From Erysipelotrichaceae bacterium (GTDB lineage Bacteria > Bacillota_I > Bacilli_A > Erysipelotrichales > Erysipelotrichaceae): a DNA stretch of 35,305 nt. Position 1 is the first letter of the stretch, and each line of letters opens with the position of its first letter. Of this stretch, positions 15,650-23,357 are shown piece after piece. The notes under the pieces were generated by a model. That model worked only from the letters and a program-made list of their open reading frames with translations, was not told where the DNA came from and made no database searches. The position numbers and the translations under genes were made by a program. The DNA lies in NCBI GenBank assembly GCA_030694975.1, contig JAUYTU010000002.1, positions 1-35,305 of the forward strand, given 5' to 3'.

Positions 15650-17539
15650 TTATTTGTTGATTTGTTTGACAATGCCTAGCGTATCGATATCAAGTACCGT
15701 AAACATTTTATCGGATAACAGGTAAACATAGTTATCAATGTGAACGATGCGTTGAATCGCGTAATCACTGTCTTTTTCATTTGGTATTTGTTGAACTTTG
15801 CCTTTTAAAACCAAATCGCCATTTGGATCGATGGTAACGAAGATCGCCTGATTGATGTAATTGTACTTTTGATCTGAACTTACGGTGAAATTATAGTCAT
15901 TTACCGTGAAAGCAAGCAGGTTTTTACTTTTAACATAAAGGACACCTTTATGGTCATATAACGCTTCGGAGTACGTATACTCTGAACCGATTTTAAGATT
16001 TTTCACTTCCTTTGGATTCAACTCATCTTTGACATCGAACAATGAAATTTTTATCGCTCCGGTCACAAGACGTCCATCCGATTCGACTTTAACATCTTTT
16101 CCGATACCAAACACCAGATTGCCTTCAATCGGTTGAAGATAATTGGAGAAGCCCGGGATTTTCAATTCGCCCAGAATCTTTGGCTGATTAGCGCTCAGGT
16201 CGATGACGAAGAAGGGGTCGACTTGTTCAAAGGTGACCATATAGACGCGATCTTGCGTAAAGCGAACGGAATAAATGGTTTCGCCCGATGCAATCTTACC
16301 AAGATGTCCGATTTCTTTCATGTTGGAATCGAGTACATAAATATGATTTTCCAGTTCCCATTCTTGATTGTTTTTATATTTTTGAGTCGTTGTTGCGACG
16401 CGCAGTTTTCCATCATGTTCATCAATGGCAAACTGATTGATCAGATAACCTTCAACCTTACCACTGGAAAGAAGTTTGATACCATTGGTAATGTTTAATT
16501 TATATATTTCGGTAACGACCGAACCATCATACGTTCCGGTCAGTTCATTGTATTGGGGCCACAACTGATGAGCAATGTATAGGTTTTCACGAGTCATCGT
16601 TACGGTTCCGGCTCCGGCCATGATAGCTTCCATTTCAGTATCGAAACCATCCGCAAGTGTCAGGGTAGTTACTGTGGTCATATCGGTTGTATTCGGTATA
16701 CCAATGACTCTAACGCTGGTTGCTTCGATCAGTTTTGCCTTTTCATCATCAATACGGTAAGAAGGCAATATATCGGACAGATTAATATCATCGGCGCTGC
16801 CATCGGTTGAACCTTCGGCGAAGCCACGGTACATACCCCAGTAACCGCCTTTATTGGTTACCAACACGATTTTATTATCAATCTTGCGCGCTGCCATACC
16901 ATAGCCTTCAACTTCCAGTGATTTGACTTTCTTAACTTGAGTGCGATCTGAGATATCATAAACAACGATCCGCTGATATGATTTTCCCCACCAAATCATG
17001 CTTCTGCCACCGATGGGTTCATCGGCCTTGGGTTCACCGTCATCCGGTTTCTCATCGCCTTCGGGTTCTTCCGGCTGATAGGTTTCCCAACGGTTGCCAA
17101 GCAAGACTAAGTAGTCATCATGCAAGAACATTTGATAATAATTAGCGTTTTCTTCAAATGTCTTCTCCATAACTAATCCGGCATCCTCCAATGGAAAAGC
17201 CCGAATGACACGTAAGCGGTTGTTAGTCAGCTGATAGATGTAAAAGCCATCAGTCTTTACGATATCGGCTTCATCGACCCCTGAGATCTGATTGTTTGTG
17301 CCGGTGAAATCCGGCTTTGCGGCTGAACGGTCGTCTTGAGCAAACTCCGGCATACCAGGCAGATTGTTAAATCCGCTATTCAGCCGTGTTCGTATGCTTC
17401 GCACGATTTGTTTTAAATGGGTCTCACTCGTGACGGCCGTAATTTTTGCGTCAGTGACTAACGATTTTTTGTTTTCAATGTGTGCTAAAGGAAGAATGAG
17501 TAAAATAGCGATAAACAGTATCCAGTATCTTTTTTTCAT
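15650..17539 (-). CDS. Secreted beta-propeller domain protein
   Basis: 629-aa exported protein matching the Beta_propel family (PF09826). The N-terminus has a hydrophobic signal or anchor (residues about 4-20). The family hallmark, NNQISGVDEADIVKTDG, occurs around residue 83 and is followed by repeated beta-rich blades such as QRIVVYDISDRTQVKKV and FFVIDLSANQPKILGEL. An acidic, proline-rich linker lies in the first third (about residues 165-180). I start at the ATG at 17539, with GAGGAGG eight bases upstream, because the 30 codons before it are not signal-like. The function of the family is unknown. It lies 100 bases downstream of proS on the same strand. Confidence 0.85.
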   Translation of the reverse strand: MKKRYWILFIAILLILPLAHIENKKSLVTDAKITAVTSETHLKQIVRSIRTRLNSGFNNLPGMPEFAQDDRSAAKPDFTGTNNQISGVDEADIVKTDGFYIYQLTNNRLRVIRAFPLEDAGLVMEKTFEENANYYQMFLHDDYLVLLGNRWETYQPEEPEGDEKPDDGEPKADEPIGGRSMIWWGKSYQRIVVYDISDRTQVKKVKSLEVEGYGMAARKIDNKIVLVTNKGGYWGMYRGFAEGSTDGSADDINLSDILPSYRIDDEKAKLIEATSVRVIGIPNTTDMTTVTTLTLADGFDTEMEAIMAGAGTVTMTRENLYIAHQLWPQYNELTGTYDGSVVTEIYKLNITNGIKLLSSGKVEGYLINQFAIDEHDGKLRVATTTQKYKNNQEWELENHIYVLDSNMKEIGHLGKIASGETIYSVRFTQDRVYMVTFEQVDPFFVIDLSANQPKILGELKIPGFSNYLQPIEGNLVFGIGKDVKVESDGRLVTGAIKISLFDVKDELNPKEVKNLKIGSEYTYSEALYDHKGVLYVKSKNLLAFTVNDYNFTVSSDQKYNYINQAIFVTIDPNGDLVLKGKVQQIPNEKDSDYAIQRIVHIDNYVYLLSDKMFTVLDIDTLGIVKQINK

Positions 17540-17634
17540 AAGGGGTCCTCCTCGATTTAAGAATAGCATACACGACTTTACTTGTTGTTTTTCTTGGACA
17601 AGATGCATAGAAAATCGGCTAACTTGCATAAGAA

Positions 17635-17653
17635 AACTGTCATTTCGACAGTT
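17635..17653 (-). terminator. Weak terminator overlapping the proS stop codon
   Basis: Reading the minus strand, AACTGTC and GACAGTT pair around GAAAT and are followed by TTCTTATG, a poor T run. The proS stop (17640-17642) is inside the hairpin. Partial read-through into the beta-propeller gene is possible. Confidence 0.5.
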
Positions 17654-19346
17654 GTTCTTTAATCATTGTTTTTACTTGAGTCAATACATCGCTCAGAGGT
17701 ATTAATTTACTCTCTTTTTCACCACGGACCTTTAATTCAATCATGTCTTGTTCTACCGTTTTTCCCACGGTGATACGAAGCGGAACACCGAGCAAATCCA
17801 TGTCGTTGAATTTGACGCCAGCTCTTTCATCGCGATCGTCCAATACGACATCGATACCTGAATTTTTGAAGAGTTGATACAACTCATTGCCGATTTCAAC
17901 TTGTTTTTCAAGTTTTAAATTGATAATCACAATGGCAACTTCAAAAGGTGCAACCGCCATCGGCCATTTAACCCCATATTCATCGTGGTTTTGTTCGACC
18001 AATGCAGCCAGACAACGCCCAGGACCGATTCCATAAGATCCCATGACGACCGGATGCAACTGATTATTGGCATCAAGGTATTCAAGATTCATAACCTTGG
18101 AATATTTGTCGCCGAGTTTAAACGTATTGCCGATTTCGATGCCATGCTTGAAGTGTACGTGGCTGTTACAGTTTGGACAGCGATCACCGTCTTTGATCTG
18201 ACGGATATCACCCATGACTTTGATATTGAAATCGGTGAGATTGACATTTTTGAAATGATAATCGGTCTGGTTGGCTCCGACAATAAAATTGCGAAGTTTA
18301 ACGACTTCATTATCCGCAATGACATCAACGGTCAATCCGATCGGACCGGCGAATCCCACGACCGCTTTGGTTACATCTTCAACAATCGCCGCCGGGGCCA
18401 ACTCAATCGAAGTGCCGCCAAACAGTTTCCGTACTTTGGTCTCATTGACTTCATGATCGCCGCGCACCATCACGGCGACCGGTTTTCTATCGATTACATA
18501 GATCAGCGTTTTGACAAATTGGGTGACCGGTAATCCGAAGAATCCGGACACTTCTTCAATTGTTTTTGCTTTTGGGGTAAATACAAGTTGCTTGATCTCA
18601 AATTCTGCACTTGACATCGGCTCTTTGCTTACACAAGCCGCAACTTCTAAGTTCGATGCGTAGCCGCAATTATCACACAGAACCAGAATATCTTCGCCGA
18701 TGTCGGTCACTGCCTGAAACTCTTCCGAAAGCATACCGCCCATGACGCCGGTGTCGGCGGTTACGATTTTATAATCAATTTTCATTTTATCAAATGAATT
18801 CTTATAAGCATCAAACATCAGCTGATACGATCTGTTCAATCCTTCGATATCCGTATCAAAGGAGTAGGCATCTTTCATAATGAACTCGCGTACACGAATC
18901 AAACCAAAGCGCGGACGTGGCTCGTCGCGGAACTTCGTCTGAAACTGATATAAATTGATGGGCATATCTTTGTATGATTTGATATGCATGGCAGCTGCAG
19001 CCGCAAACAGTTCTTCATGTGTCGGTCCAAGGACAAAGGGTTTATTAAAGCGGTCTTTTAAGGCGAACATGCTTGAGCCAAAACCATCGCGCCTTCCGGA
19101 TGCGATGTATACTTCCTCAGCAATCAAGGATGGCATCAGGACTTCCTGTGCGCCGGTCGCATTCATTTCTATCCGAATGATATTTTCTATTTTCTTCAGT
19201 ACTTTATAGCCCAAAGGCAAATACATGTAAACACCGGAAGAACTCTTTTTGACCATGCCGCTGCGAACCAACAGGTTGCCGCTGGTCGAGTCTTCGTCCT
19301 TTACATTCTCTCTCAATGTGTAAAAATAGCTTTTGTTAAGTTTCAT
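17640..19346 (-). CDS. proS: Prolyl-tRNA synthetase (bacterial type with INS editing domain)
   Basis: Charges tRNA-Pro; 568 aa, normal for the bacterial form. The class II core shows LPLGYKVLKKIENIIR (motif 1 region), FQTKFRDEPRPRFGLIRVRE (motif 2) and GSYGIGPGRCLAALVEQ (motif 3). A YbaK-like INS editing domain is inserted between them, around residues 225-390 (VTQFVKTLIYVIDRKPVAVM, then GFAGPIGL). A putative zinc-ligand pair CPNCNSH and the earlier CDNCGY are present. The C-terminal anticodon-binding domain begins near PFEVAIVIINL. Start chosen at the ATG with a GAGGTAA site upstream. No T-box is seen ahead of it. Confidence 0.96.
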   Translation of the reverse strand: MKLNKSYFYTLRENVKDEDSTSGNLLVRSGMVKKSSSGVYMYLPLGYKVLKKIENIIRIEMNATGAQEVLMPSLIAEEVYIASGRRDGFGSSMFALKDRFNKPFVLGPTHEELFAAAAAMHIKSYKDMPINLYQFQTKFRDEPRPRFGLIRVREFIMKDAYSFDTDIEGLNRSYQLMFDAYKNSFDKMKIDYKIVTADTGVMGGMLSEEFQAVTDIGEDILVLCDNCGYASNLEVAACVSKEPMSSAEFEIKQLVFTPKAKTIEEVSGFFGLPVTQFVKTLIYVIDRKPVAVMVRGDHEVNETKVRKLFGGTSIELAPAAIVEDVTKAVVGFAGPIGLTVDVIADNEVVKLRNFIVGANQTDYHFKNVNLTDFNIKVMGDIRQIKDGDRCPNCNSHVHFKHGIEIGNTFKLGDKYSKVMNLEYLDANNQLHPVVMGSYGIGPGRCLAALVEQNHDEYGVKWPMAVAPFEVAIVIINLKLEKQVEIGNELYQLFKNSGIDVVLDDRDERAGVKFNDMDLLGVPLRITVGKTVEQDMIELKVRGEKESKLIPLSDVLTQVKTMIKEQLSK

Positions 19347-19373
19347 CGTTCATTACCTCAGTTAATCTCATTG

Positions 19374-19382
19374 ATTATAACA
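19374..19382 (-). promoter_or_regulatory. Extended -10 promoter of proS
   Basis: On the minus strand TGTTATAAT is a perfect extended -10 about 28 bases before the proS ATG. The -35 region is C-rich and poor. Confidence 0.55.
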
Positions 19383-19675
19383 TATTGATTACGGATGTGG
19401 GTAGAGGGTTGGTAGGTGAGGAGGAAAGAGATTGGTGAAAGACAGCACTGTGAAATCAAGATGCAAATGAACACTTGAATAATCTAACAACATTTTTTTA
19501 GGGAAGTGTTTCAGATCTTCGAAGTTTTCATAAATTTAAATAAGAAATCGTTCAAGAGTAAGTCATCCTTTTGACAACTTTCCGTTCATGCAACCAACAG
19601 TTGACACAAATCCACCAATGAAGGTAGACAACACACATGTTTTTTAATAGTATGGTATAGAGAGTGGGTGAACCT
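19383..19675. other. Intergenic region between divergent proS and XRE gene
   Basis: No coding region or clear RNA is visible. There is a G-rich stretch on the plus strand at 19397-19425 and a weak inverted repeat ACACTT (19471-19476) with AAGTGT (19504-19509). Two TTGACA words (19571-19576 and 19601-19606) lie 30 bases apart. The best promoter guess for the XRE gene is TAGACA (19625-19630) with TAGTAT (19648-19653), spacing 17, which is only fair. Confidence 0.4.
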
Positions 19676-20161
19676 ATGTCGGATAAAATTTATAAACTTA
19701 GAAAAGGATTGAATTTATCTCAAGATGAGTTTGGTGCAATGCTATCCGTTTCAAGACAAGCAGTTTCAAAATGGGAGTTAGGTCAAAGCATGCCTGATAT
19801 TGAAATTTTGCGTAAGATCAAGCAATTGTTTAATGTTTCCTATGACGAGCTAATAGACAATGATCAACCTGTTGAACACAACAATGATATAATATTCACT
19901 TTAAGACGTAAGCAACAATTTTTCTATTATAGTGTTCTTTTTATAATTGTGGGACTTGCGCTATTCTTGTTTTATGTTTTCATTCGTCTTAACGGTTACT
20001 ATGATGCTTTTATTTTCAATTCTGAACTTAAATCTATTCATTTTCAAGAAGGCTATGACTGGTTTTATTATTTTATAAAGTTAGGATTGTTAGTGTTTTC
20101 CGGACTCTCAATCTTGTTTGGATCGTGGTTCGTTTATTTATCTCAAAAAGACCACAGATAA
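19676..20161 (+). CDS. Membrane-anchored XRE-family transcriptional regulator
   Basis: 161-aa protein. The N-terminal Cro/C1 helix-turn-helix (residues about 3-60) is clear: RKGLNLSQDEFGAMLSVSR, then QAVSKWELGQSMPDIEIL and FNVSYDELI. Two hydrophobic segments follow, near residues 80-102 and 128-152, so the DNA-binding domain would sit on the inner face of the membrane. I prefer ATG 19676 over an in-frame GTG 12 bases upstream, which lies in the GGGTGA ribosome-binding region. It stands alone, divergent from proS. Target genes and signal are unknown; the membrane part suggests sensing of an envelope condition. Confidence 0.85.
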   Translation: MSDKIYKLRKGLNLSQDEFGAMLSVSRQAVSKWELGQSMPDIEILRKIKQLFNVSYDELIDNDQPVEHNNDIIFTLRRKQQFFYYSVLFIIVGLALFLFYVFIRLNGYYDAFIFNSELKSIHFQEGYDWFYYFIKLGLLVFSGLSILFGSWFVYLSQKDHR

Positions 20162-20263
20162 GTAACTTAAATTGACGTTGTAATCTGTGTAGTGCAATTT
20201 TCAATAGTAACGTATTGATGATTACGTATCGATTTTGAAGATATTCATGGCGATAATTCATCG

Positions 20264-20292
20264 TTGACGGAATGTCAGCATTATGTTATTAT
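20264..20292 (+). promoter_or_regulatory. Promoter of infC-rpmI-rplT operon
   Basis: TTGACG (20264-20269), a 17-base spacer and TATTAT (20287-20292) with an upstream TG making an extended -10. Transcription should start near 20299, ahead of the attenuator leader. Confidence 0.75.
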
Positions 20293-20299
20293 AAACAAG

Positions 20300-20423
20300 C
20301 AATAAGATGTTAGAAAGTAGAAGCACTCTTCTCACCTGATTTCCTTCGGAAGTAGGTCAATGCTGCATCACCATTATTTTTAACGGTGAAAAAGTATGCT
20401 GGGTGCTCTATGAGTACCTTTTT
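20300..20423 (+). promoter_or_regulatory. L20-type leader / transcription attenuator of infC operon
   Basis: The leader contains AAGCACTCTTCTCACCTG and a TTCC/GGAA hairpin followed by AGGTC, like the Bacillus L20 leader family. AGCACTC (20322-20328) can pair with GGGTGCT (20401-20407). The latter is also the left arm of a terminator, GGTGCTC/GAGTACC (20402-20418) followed by five T. These are mutually exclusive. In Bacillus subtilis L20 protein binds such a leader and promotes early termination; the same feedback is inferred here. Confidence 0.82.
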
Positions 20424-20444
20424 ATATGTCACGGAGGTGAAATT

Positions 20445-20969
20445 ATTACTAAAAAAATTACAACAGACGAGTTAGTCAATGAGAGCATTCGTTTCAAAGA
20501 AGTATTATTGATTGGAGCCAATGGCGAGCAATTGGGAATCTTCATGCGCCGTGAAGCGCTTGAAAAAGCCTATGAGCAAAACCTGGATCTGCTGTGTGTA
20601 GCACCCAATGCCGTACCGCCGGTATGCAAAATATTGGACTACGGACGTTATCGCTTTGAAATGCAAAAGAAGCTCAAAGAAGCAAAAAGAAATCAGCACG
20701 TAACTGAACTTAAACCGCTGCGCTTATCACCGGTTATCGACACTCATGATTTTGAGACCAAACTGAAACATGCACGCGAGTGGATTGAAGATGGCATGAA
20801 AGTCAAAGTAGACATGCGTTTCCGCGGTCGGTTAATCACCCGTCTTGAAGTCGGGAAAAAGGTTATGAATAGTTTTATTGAAAGTATTTCCGATATTGCG
20901 AATATTGAAAAATCTCCTTCCATGGAAGGTAATACAATGTACGTGATACTGGCACCCAAACGCAAGTAA
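20445..20969 (+). CDS. infC: Translation initiation factor IF-3
   Basis: 174-aa initiation factor that binds the 30S subunit and checks start codons. The N domain shows VNESIRFKEVLLIGANGEQLGI; the C domain shows TELKPLRLSPVIDTHDFETK and MRFRGRLITRLEVG. No ATG, GTG or TTG is placed correctly for its start. The GGAGGTG site at 20433-20439 is followed at 7-base spacing by ATT (20445), so AUU is the likely start, as in other infC genes. A GTG at 20403 lies in the attenuator hairpin with no ribosome binding site and gives an atypical extension. First gene of the infC-rpmI-rplT operon. Confidence 0.93.
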   Translation: MTKKITTDELVNESIRFKEVLLIGANGEQLGIFMRREALEKAYEQNLDLLCVAPNAVPPVCKILDYGRYRFEMQKKLKEAKRNQHVTELKPLRLSPVIDTHDFETKLKHAREWIEDGMKVKVDMRFRGRLITRLEVGKKVMNSFIESISDIANIEKSPSMEGNTMYVILAPKRK

Positions 20970-20987
20970 TACAGGAGGACGTGTACT

Positions 20988-21182
20988 ATGCCAAAAATGA
21001 AAACAAAAAAGGCGCTGGCCAAACGTGTAAAACGTACGGGTAGCGGCAAATTGAAAAGATCCCATGCATACATCTCTCACTTTGCGGCTAATAAATCGCA
21101 AAAGCAAAAACGTAAATTGAGAAAGGGCACATTGGTTTCGAAGAGCGATTACAAACGCATCAAACTGATGTTGCAAGACTAG
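20988..21182 (+). CDS. rpmI: 50S ribosomal protein L35
   Basis: 64-aa, very basic ribosomal protein. It has the family pattern [20 protein letters not shown] at the N-terminus, then [18 protein letters not shown]. Ribosome binding site AGGAGG upstream. It lies 18 bases after infC and 9 bases before rplT in the standard infC-rpmI-rplT order. Confidence 0.97.
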   Translation: MPKMKTKKALAKRVKRTGSGKLKRSHAYISHFAANKSQKQKRKLRKGTLVSKSDYKRIKLMLQD

Positions 21183-21191
21183 GAGGATAGA

Positions 21192-21551
21192 ATGCCAAGA
21201 ACTAGAAACAGCGTTGCAACTCGCAACCGTCGTAAAAAAATATTAAAATTAGCTAAGGGTTATTTCGGTTCGAAACATACATTGTACCGTACAGCCCATG
21301 AGCAAGTTATGCACTCCTTGAAGTATGCTTATCGGGATCGCAGAACACTCAAACGCGAAATGCGCAAATTATGGATCGCTCGTATCAATGCGGCAGCCCG
21401 CATGAATGATATCAGCTATTCACAGTTGATGTTTGGTTTGAAAATAGCCAAAATCGAAGTTAACCGCAAAATGCTTTCGGAAATCGCAATTGCTGATCCG
21501 AAGGGCTTTACAGGAATCGTTGACAAAGCCAAGAAAGCTTTGGAAAAGTAA
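21192..21551 (+). CDS. rplT: 50S ribosomal protein L20
   Basis: 119-aa ribosomal protein with the family start [19 protein letters not shown], then [20 protein letters not shown] and [13 protein letters not shown]. It organises 23S rRNA during 50S assembly and, by analogy with Bacillus, represses its own operon through the leader at 20300-20423. AGGAGG lies just before the ATG. No terminator separates it from the MarR gene 25 bases downstream, so that gene is probably cotranscribed. Confidence 0.98.
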   Translation: MPRTRNSVATRNRRKKILKLAKGYFGSKHTLYRTAHEQVMHSLKYAYRDRRTLKREMRKLWIARINAAARMNDISYSQLMFGLKIAKIEVNRKMLSEIAIADPKGFTGIVDKAKKALEK

Positions 21552-21576
21552 AAATGAAAGTACCAGAGGACGATGA

Positions 21577-22023
21577 GTGGAAAATGTAAAAGAGACTCTC
21601 AATGAACTTCTGGTCGACCTTTTTAACCATATCCTGGTACTGGAAGAGAAAAATTTGCAAGATCGCGGAATTTCGCTTTCGATGACCGAGGTGCATACCT
21701 TGGAAAATATTCAAAAGAGTAAAACCAAAACCATGTCCGATGTTGCCCGCTTACAGCTGATAACACAGGGAACATTAACGGTTGCGGTCAACCGTTTGCA
21801 AGAAAAAGGCTATGTCAGCCGACTTCAAGATGCTCAGGATAAACGGATTATCCGGCTATCCTTAACCGCTAAGGCTTTGGATGTGTTGGCGATTCACGAT
21901 AAGTTTCATGAAGAGATGATTGACAGCTTTATCAGCGACCTGAAAATCGATCAGGATGTCGCACTGATCACCAGTTTACGCCGGATAATGGAATATTTCA
22001 GACAAAACTATGAGGACCGCTAG
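21577..22023 (+). CDS. MarR-family transcriptional regulator
   Basis: 148-aa winged-helix regulator. The DNA-binding region spans about residues 35-100, with TEVHTLENIQ, the recognition-helix region LITQGTLTVAVNRLQEKGYV and the wing SRLQDAQDKRIIRLSLT. The start is GTG with AGAGGA upstream. It rides on the ribosomal protein operon 25 bases after rplT. The terminator hairpin overlaps its stop. It is similar in style to FabT-like regulators, but no fatty-acid genes are nearby. The flavin reductase and MhqD-like genes just downstream are possible targets, which is speculative. Confidence 0.85.
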   Translation: MENVKETLNELLVDLFNHILVLEEKNLQDRGISLSMTEVHTLENIQKSKTKTMSDVARLQLITQGTLTVAVNRLQEKGYVSRLQDAQDKRIIRLSLTAKALDVLAIHDKFHEEMIDSFISDLKIDQDVALITSLRRIMEYFRQNYEDR

Positions 22024-22038
22024 GTCTTCATTTTTTTT
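22011..22038 (+). terminator. Terminator of infC-rpmI-rplT-marR operon, containing the stop codon
   Basis: TGAGGACC pairs with GGTCTTCA (one G-U) around GCTA, followed by eight T. The MarR stop codon spans the loop and arm. Confidence 0.88.
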
Positions 22039-22133
22039 ACAGTCAATTCGGTTGCATACAATTTAATAAAAGGGTTAAGATAGTAAAGAGAAATAAGTAA
22101 TATCCAATCATTTGGGAATATAGGAGGAAAATT

Positions 22134-22745
22134 ATGGCAAGTTTTGATACAAGCATTACAGAATCCAAAGTAATAGGTAAACTGTTAAATGGGGCTATTA
22201 TCCCACGGCCGATCGCATTTGTACTATCAATTTCACCCCAAGGCATCGTCAATGCATCACCCTTCAGCTATTTTAATGCGATTTCATCCAATCCGCCGAT
22301 GCTGATGATTTCAGTCAATCGAAAAAACGGACTGATGAAAGATACGGCTCGCAACATCTTAGCAACCAAGCAGTTTGTTGTTCATATTGTCGATCCGACG
22401 ATTATCCATCAGGTCAATGAAACATCCGCTTCACTACCGTATGGAGACAGTGAATTAGACAACAGCACACTTACTCTTAAAGACAGTGAAATGGTGGCTG
22501 TGCCGTCCGTTATAGAAGCGAGGGTGACCTTTGAGGTTCAATTTGAAGATCATCAGGTGTACGGCAATGAAAAGGGAACGGGAACCGACGTATTTATCGG
22601 TCGCGTGGTTAATATTGTGATTGATGATGATCTGATTGATGAGAATCATTATGTCGATTTCGAAAAACTTAATCCGGTCGGACGACTCAGTGGAACAAAT
22701 TATACTGTCCTGGGTGAACACTTCTCACTGGAGCGTCCACGATGA
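22134..22745 (+). CDS. Flavin reductase-like FMN-binding protein
   Basis: 203-aa flavoprotein of the split-barrel flavin-reductase family. Family signs include the opening IIPRPIAFVLSISPQGIVNA, SPFSYFNAISSNPPMLMIS, KDTARNILATKQFVVHIV and the closing NPVGRLSGTNYTVLGE. AGGAGG precedes the ATG. The stop overlaps the start of the MhqD-like hydrolase by 4 bases, so the two products probably act in one pathway. Such pairs are associated with quinone or aromatic-electrophile handling in Bacillota. NAD(P)H use and the exact substrate are not visible in the sequence. Confidence 0.85.
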   Translation: MASFDTSITESKVIGKLLNGAIIPRPIAFVLSISPQGIVNASPFSYFNAISSNPPMLMISVNRKNGLMKDTARNILATKQFVVHIVDPTIIHQVNETSASLPYGDSELDNSTLTLKDSEMVAVPSVIEARVTFEVQFEDHQVYGNEKGTGTDVFIGRVVNIVIDDDLIDENHYVDFEKLNPVGRLSGTNYTVLGEHFSLERPR

Positions 22746-23338
22746 TCCATATTTATAAAGAAAAAAATCGGAAAGGTCCGACGCTATTGTTGTTGCACGG
22801 CACCGGGGGCGATGAAAAGGATCTGCTACCCTTAGCCGATATCATCGATCCAAGTGCCAATATTCTCAGTGTCCGCGGTCAGGTGTTGGAAAATGGCAGT
22901 AACCGCTTTTTCAAACGGTTGGCCATGGGCGTATTCGATTTGGAAGATTTGGTCCATCGCACGAAACAGTTAAAAGAATTTGTTGATTGGGCCGCCGATC
23001 ACTATGATTTCGATCGACTTCAAGTGATTGCGATCGGATATTCCAACGGTGCCAACATTGCCGGAAGCATCCTGTTTCACTATAAAGATGCCTTGAAAAA
23101 GGCAATGCTGTTTCATCCGATGGTACCCATCCGAAAAGAATTGCCGGACCTGACGGGTGTCGGTGTATTCATATCGGCTGGCAAGAGTGATTCAATTTGT
23201 CCCCCGGAAGAATCTGAAGAACTTCTCGAATTACTTTCATTGGCAAAGGCCGATGTTACGTTGTCCTGGCAGCCCGGCGGACATCGTTTATTGATGGAAG
23301 AAATCGTTGAAGCAAAAACATGGTATGAAAAAAAGTGA
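22742..23338 (+). CDS. mhqD: MhqD-like phospholipase/carboxylesterase (alpha/beta hydrolase)
   Basis: 198-aa cytosolic serine hydrolase. The oxyanion-region motif LLLHGTGGDEKDLLPLA, the nucleophile elbow GYSNGAN, an acid in SAGKSDSICP and the histidine of GGHRL make the catalytic triad. ILSVRGQVLENGSNRFFKR is characteristic of the MhqD subfamily, part of the quinone-stress response in Bacillus subtilis. It overlaps the flavin reductase gene by ATGA. Its stop codon is inside a terminator hairpin shared with the convergent choline-kinase-like gene. The natural substrate is unknown. Confidence 0.8.
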   Translation: MIHIYKEKNRKGPTLLLLHGTGGDEKDLLPLADIIDPSANILSVRGQVLENGSNRFFKRLAMGVFDLEDLVHRTKQLKEFVDWAADHYDFDRLQVIAIGYSNGANIAGSILFHYKDALKKAMLFHPMVPIRKELPDLTGVGVFISAGKSDSICPPEESEELLELLSLAKADVTLSWQPGGHRLLMEEIVEAKTWYEKK

Positions 23339-23357
23339 GAAATTAATCTCACTTTTT
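23330..23357. terminator. Bidirectional terminator containing two stop codons
   Basis: AAAAAGTGAGA and TCTCACTTTTT make a perfect 11-bp stem around AATTAA. The stops of the esterase (23336-23338, plus) and of the kinase-like gene (23349-23351, minus) each lie in one arm. Confidence 0.9.

Noticed and set aside
17985-18533. 182-codon plus-strand frame opposite proS
   Set aside because: The translation has no domain, starts without a ribosome binding site and is fully explained as antisense to proS.
19397-19425. G-quadruplex upstream of proS
   Set aside because: Only two runs of three G with other runs of two; too weak to claim a quadruplex.
20403-20444. GTG start giving a 188-aa IF-3
   Set aside because: The start lies in the attenuator hairpin without a ribosome binding site, and the extra residues are unlike IF-3.
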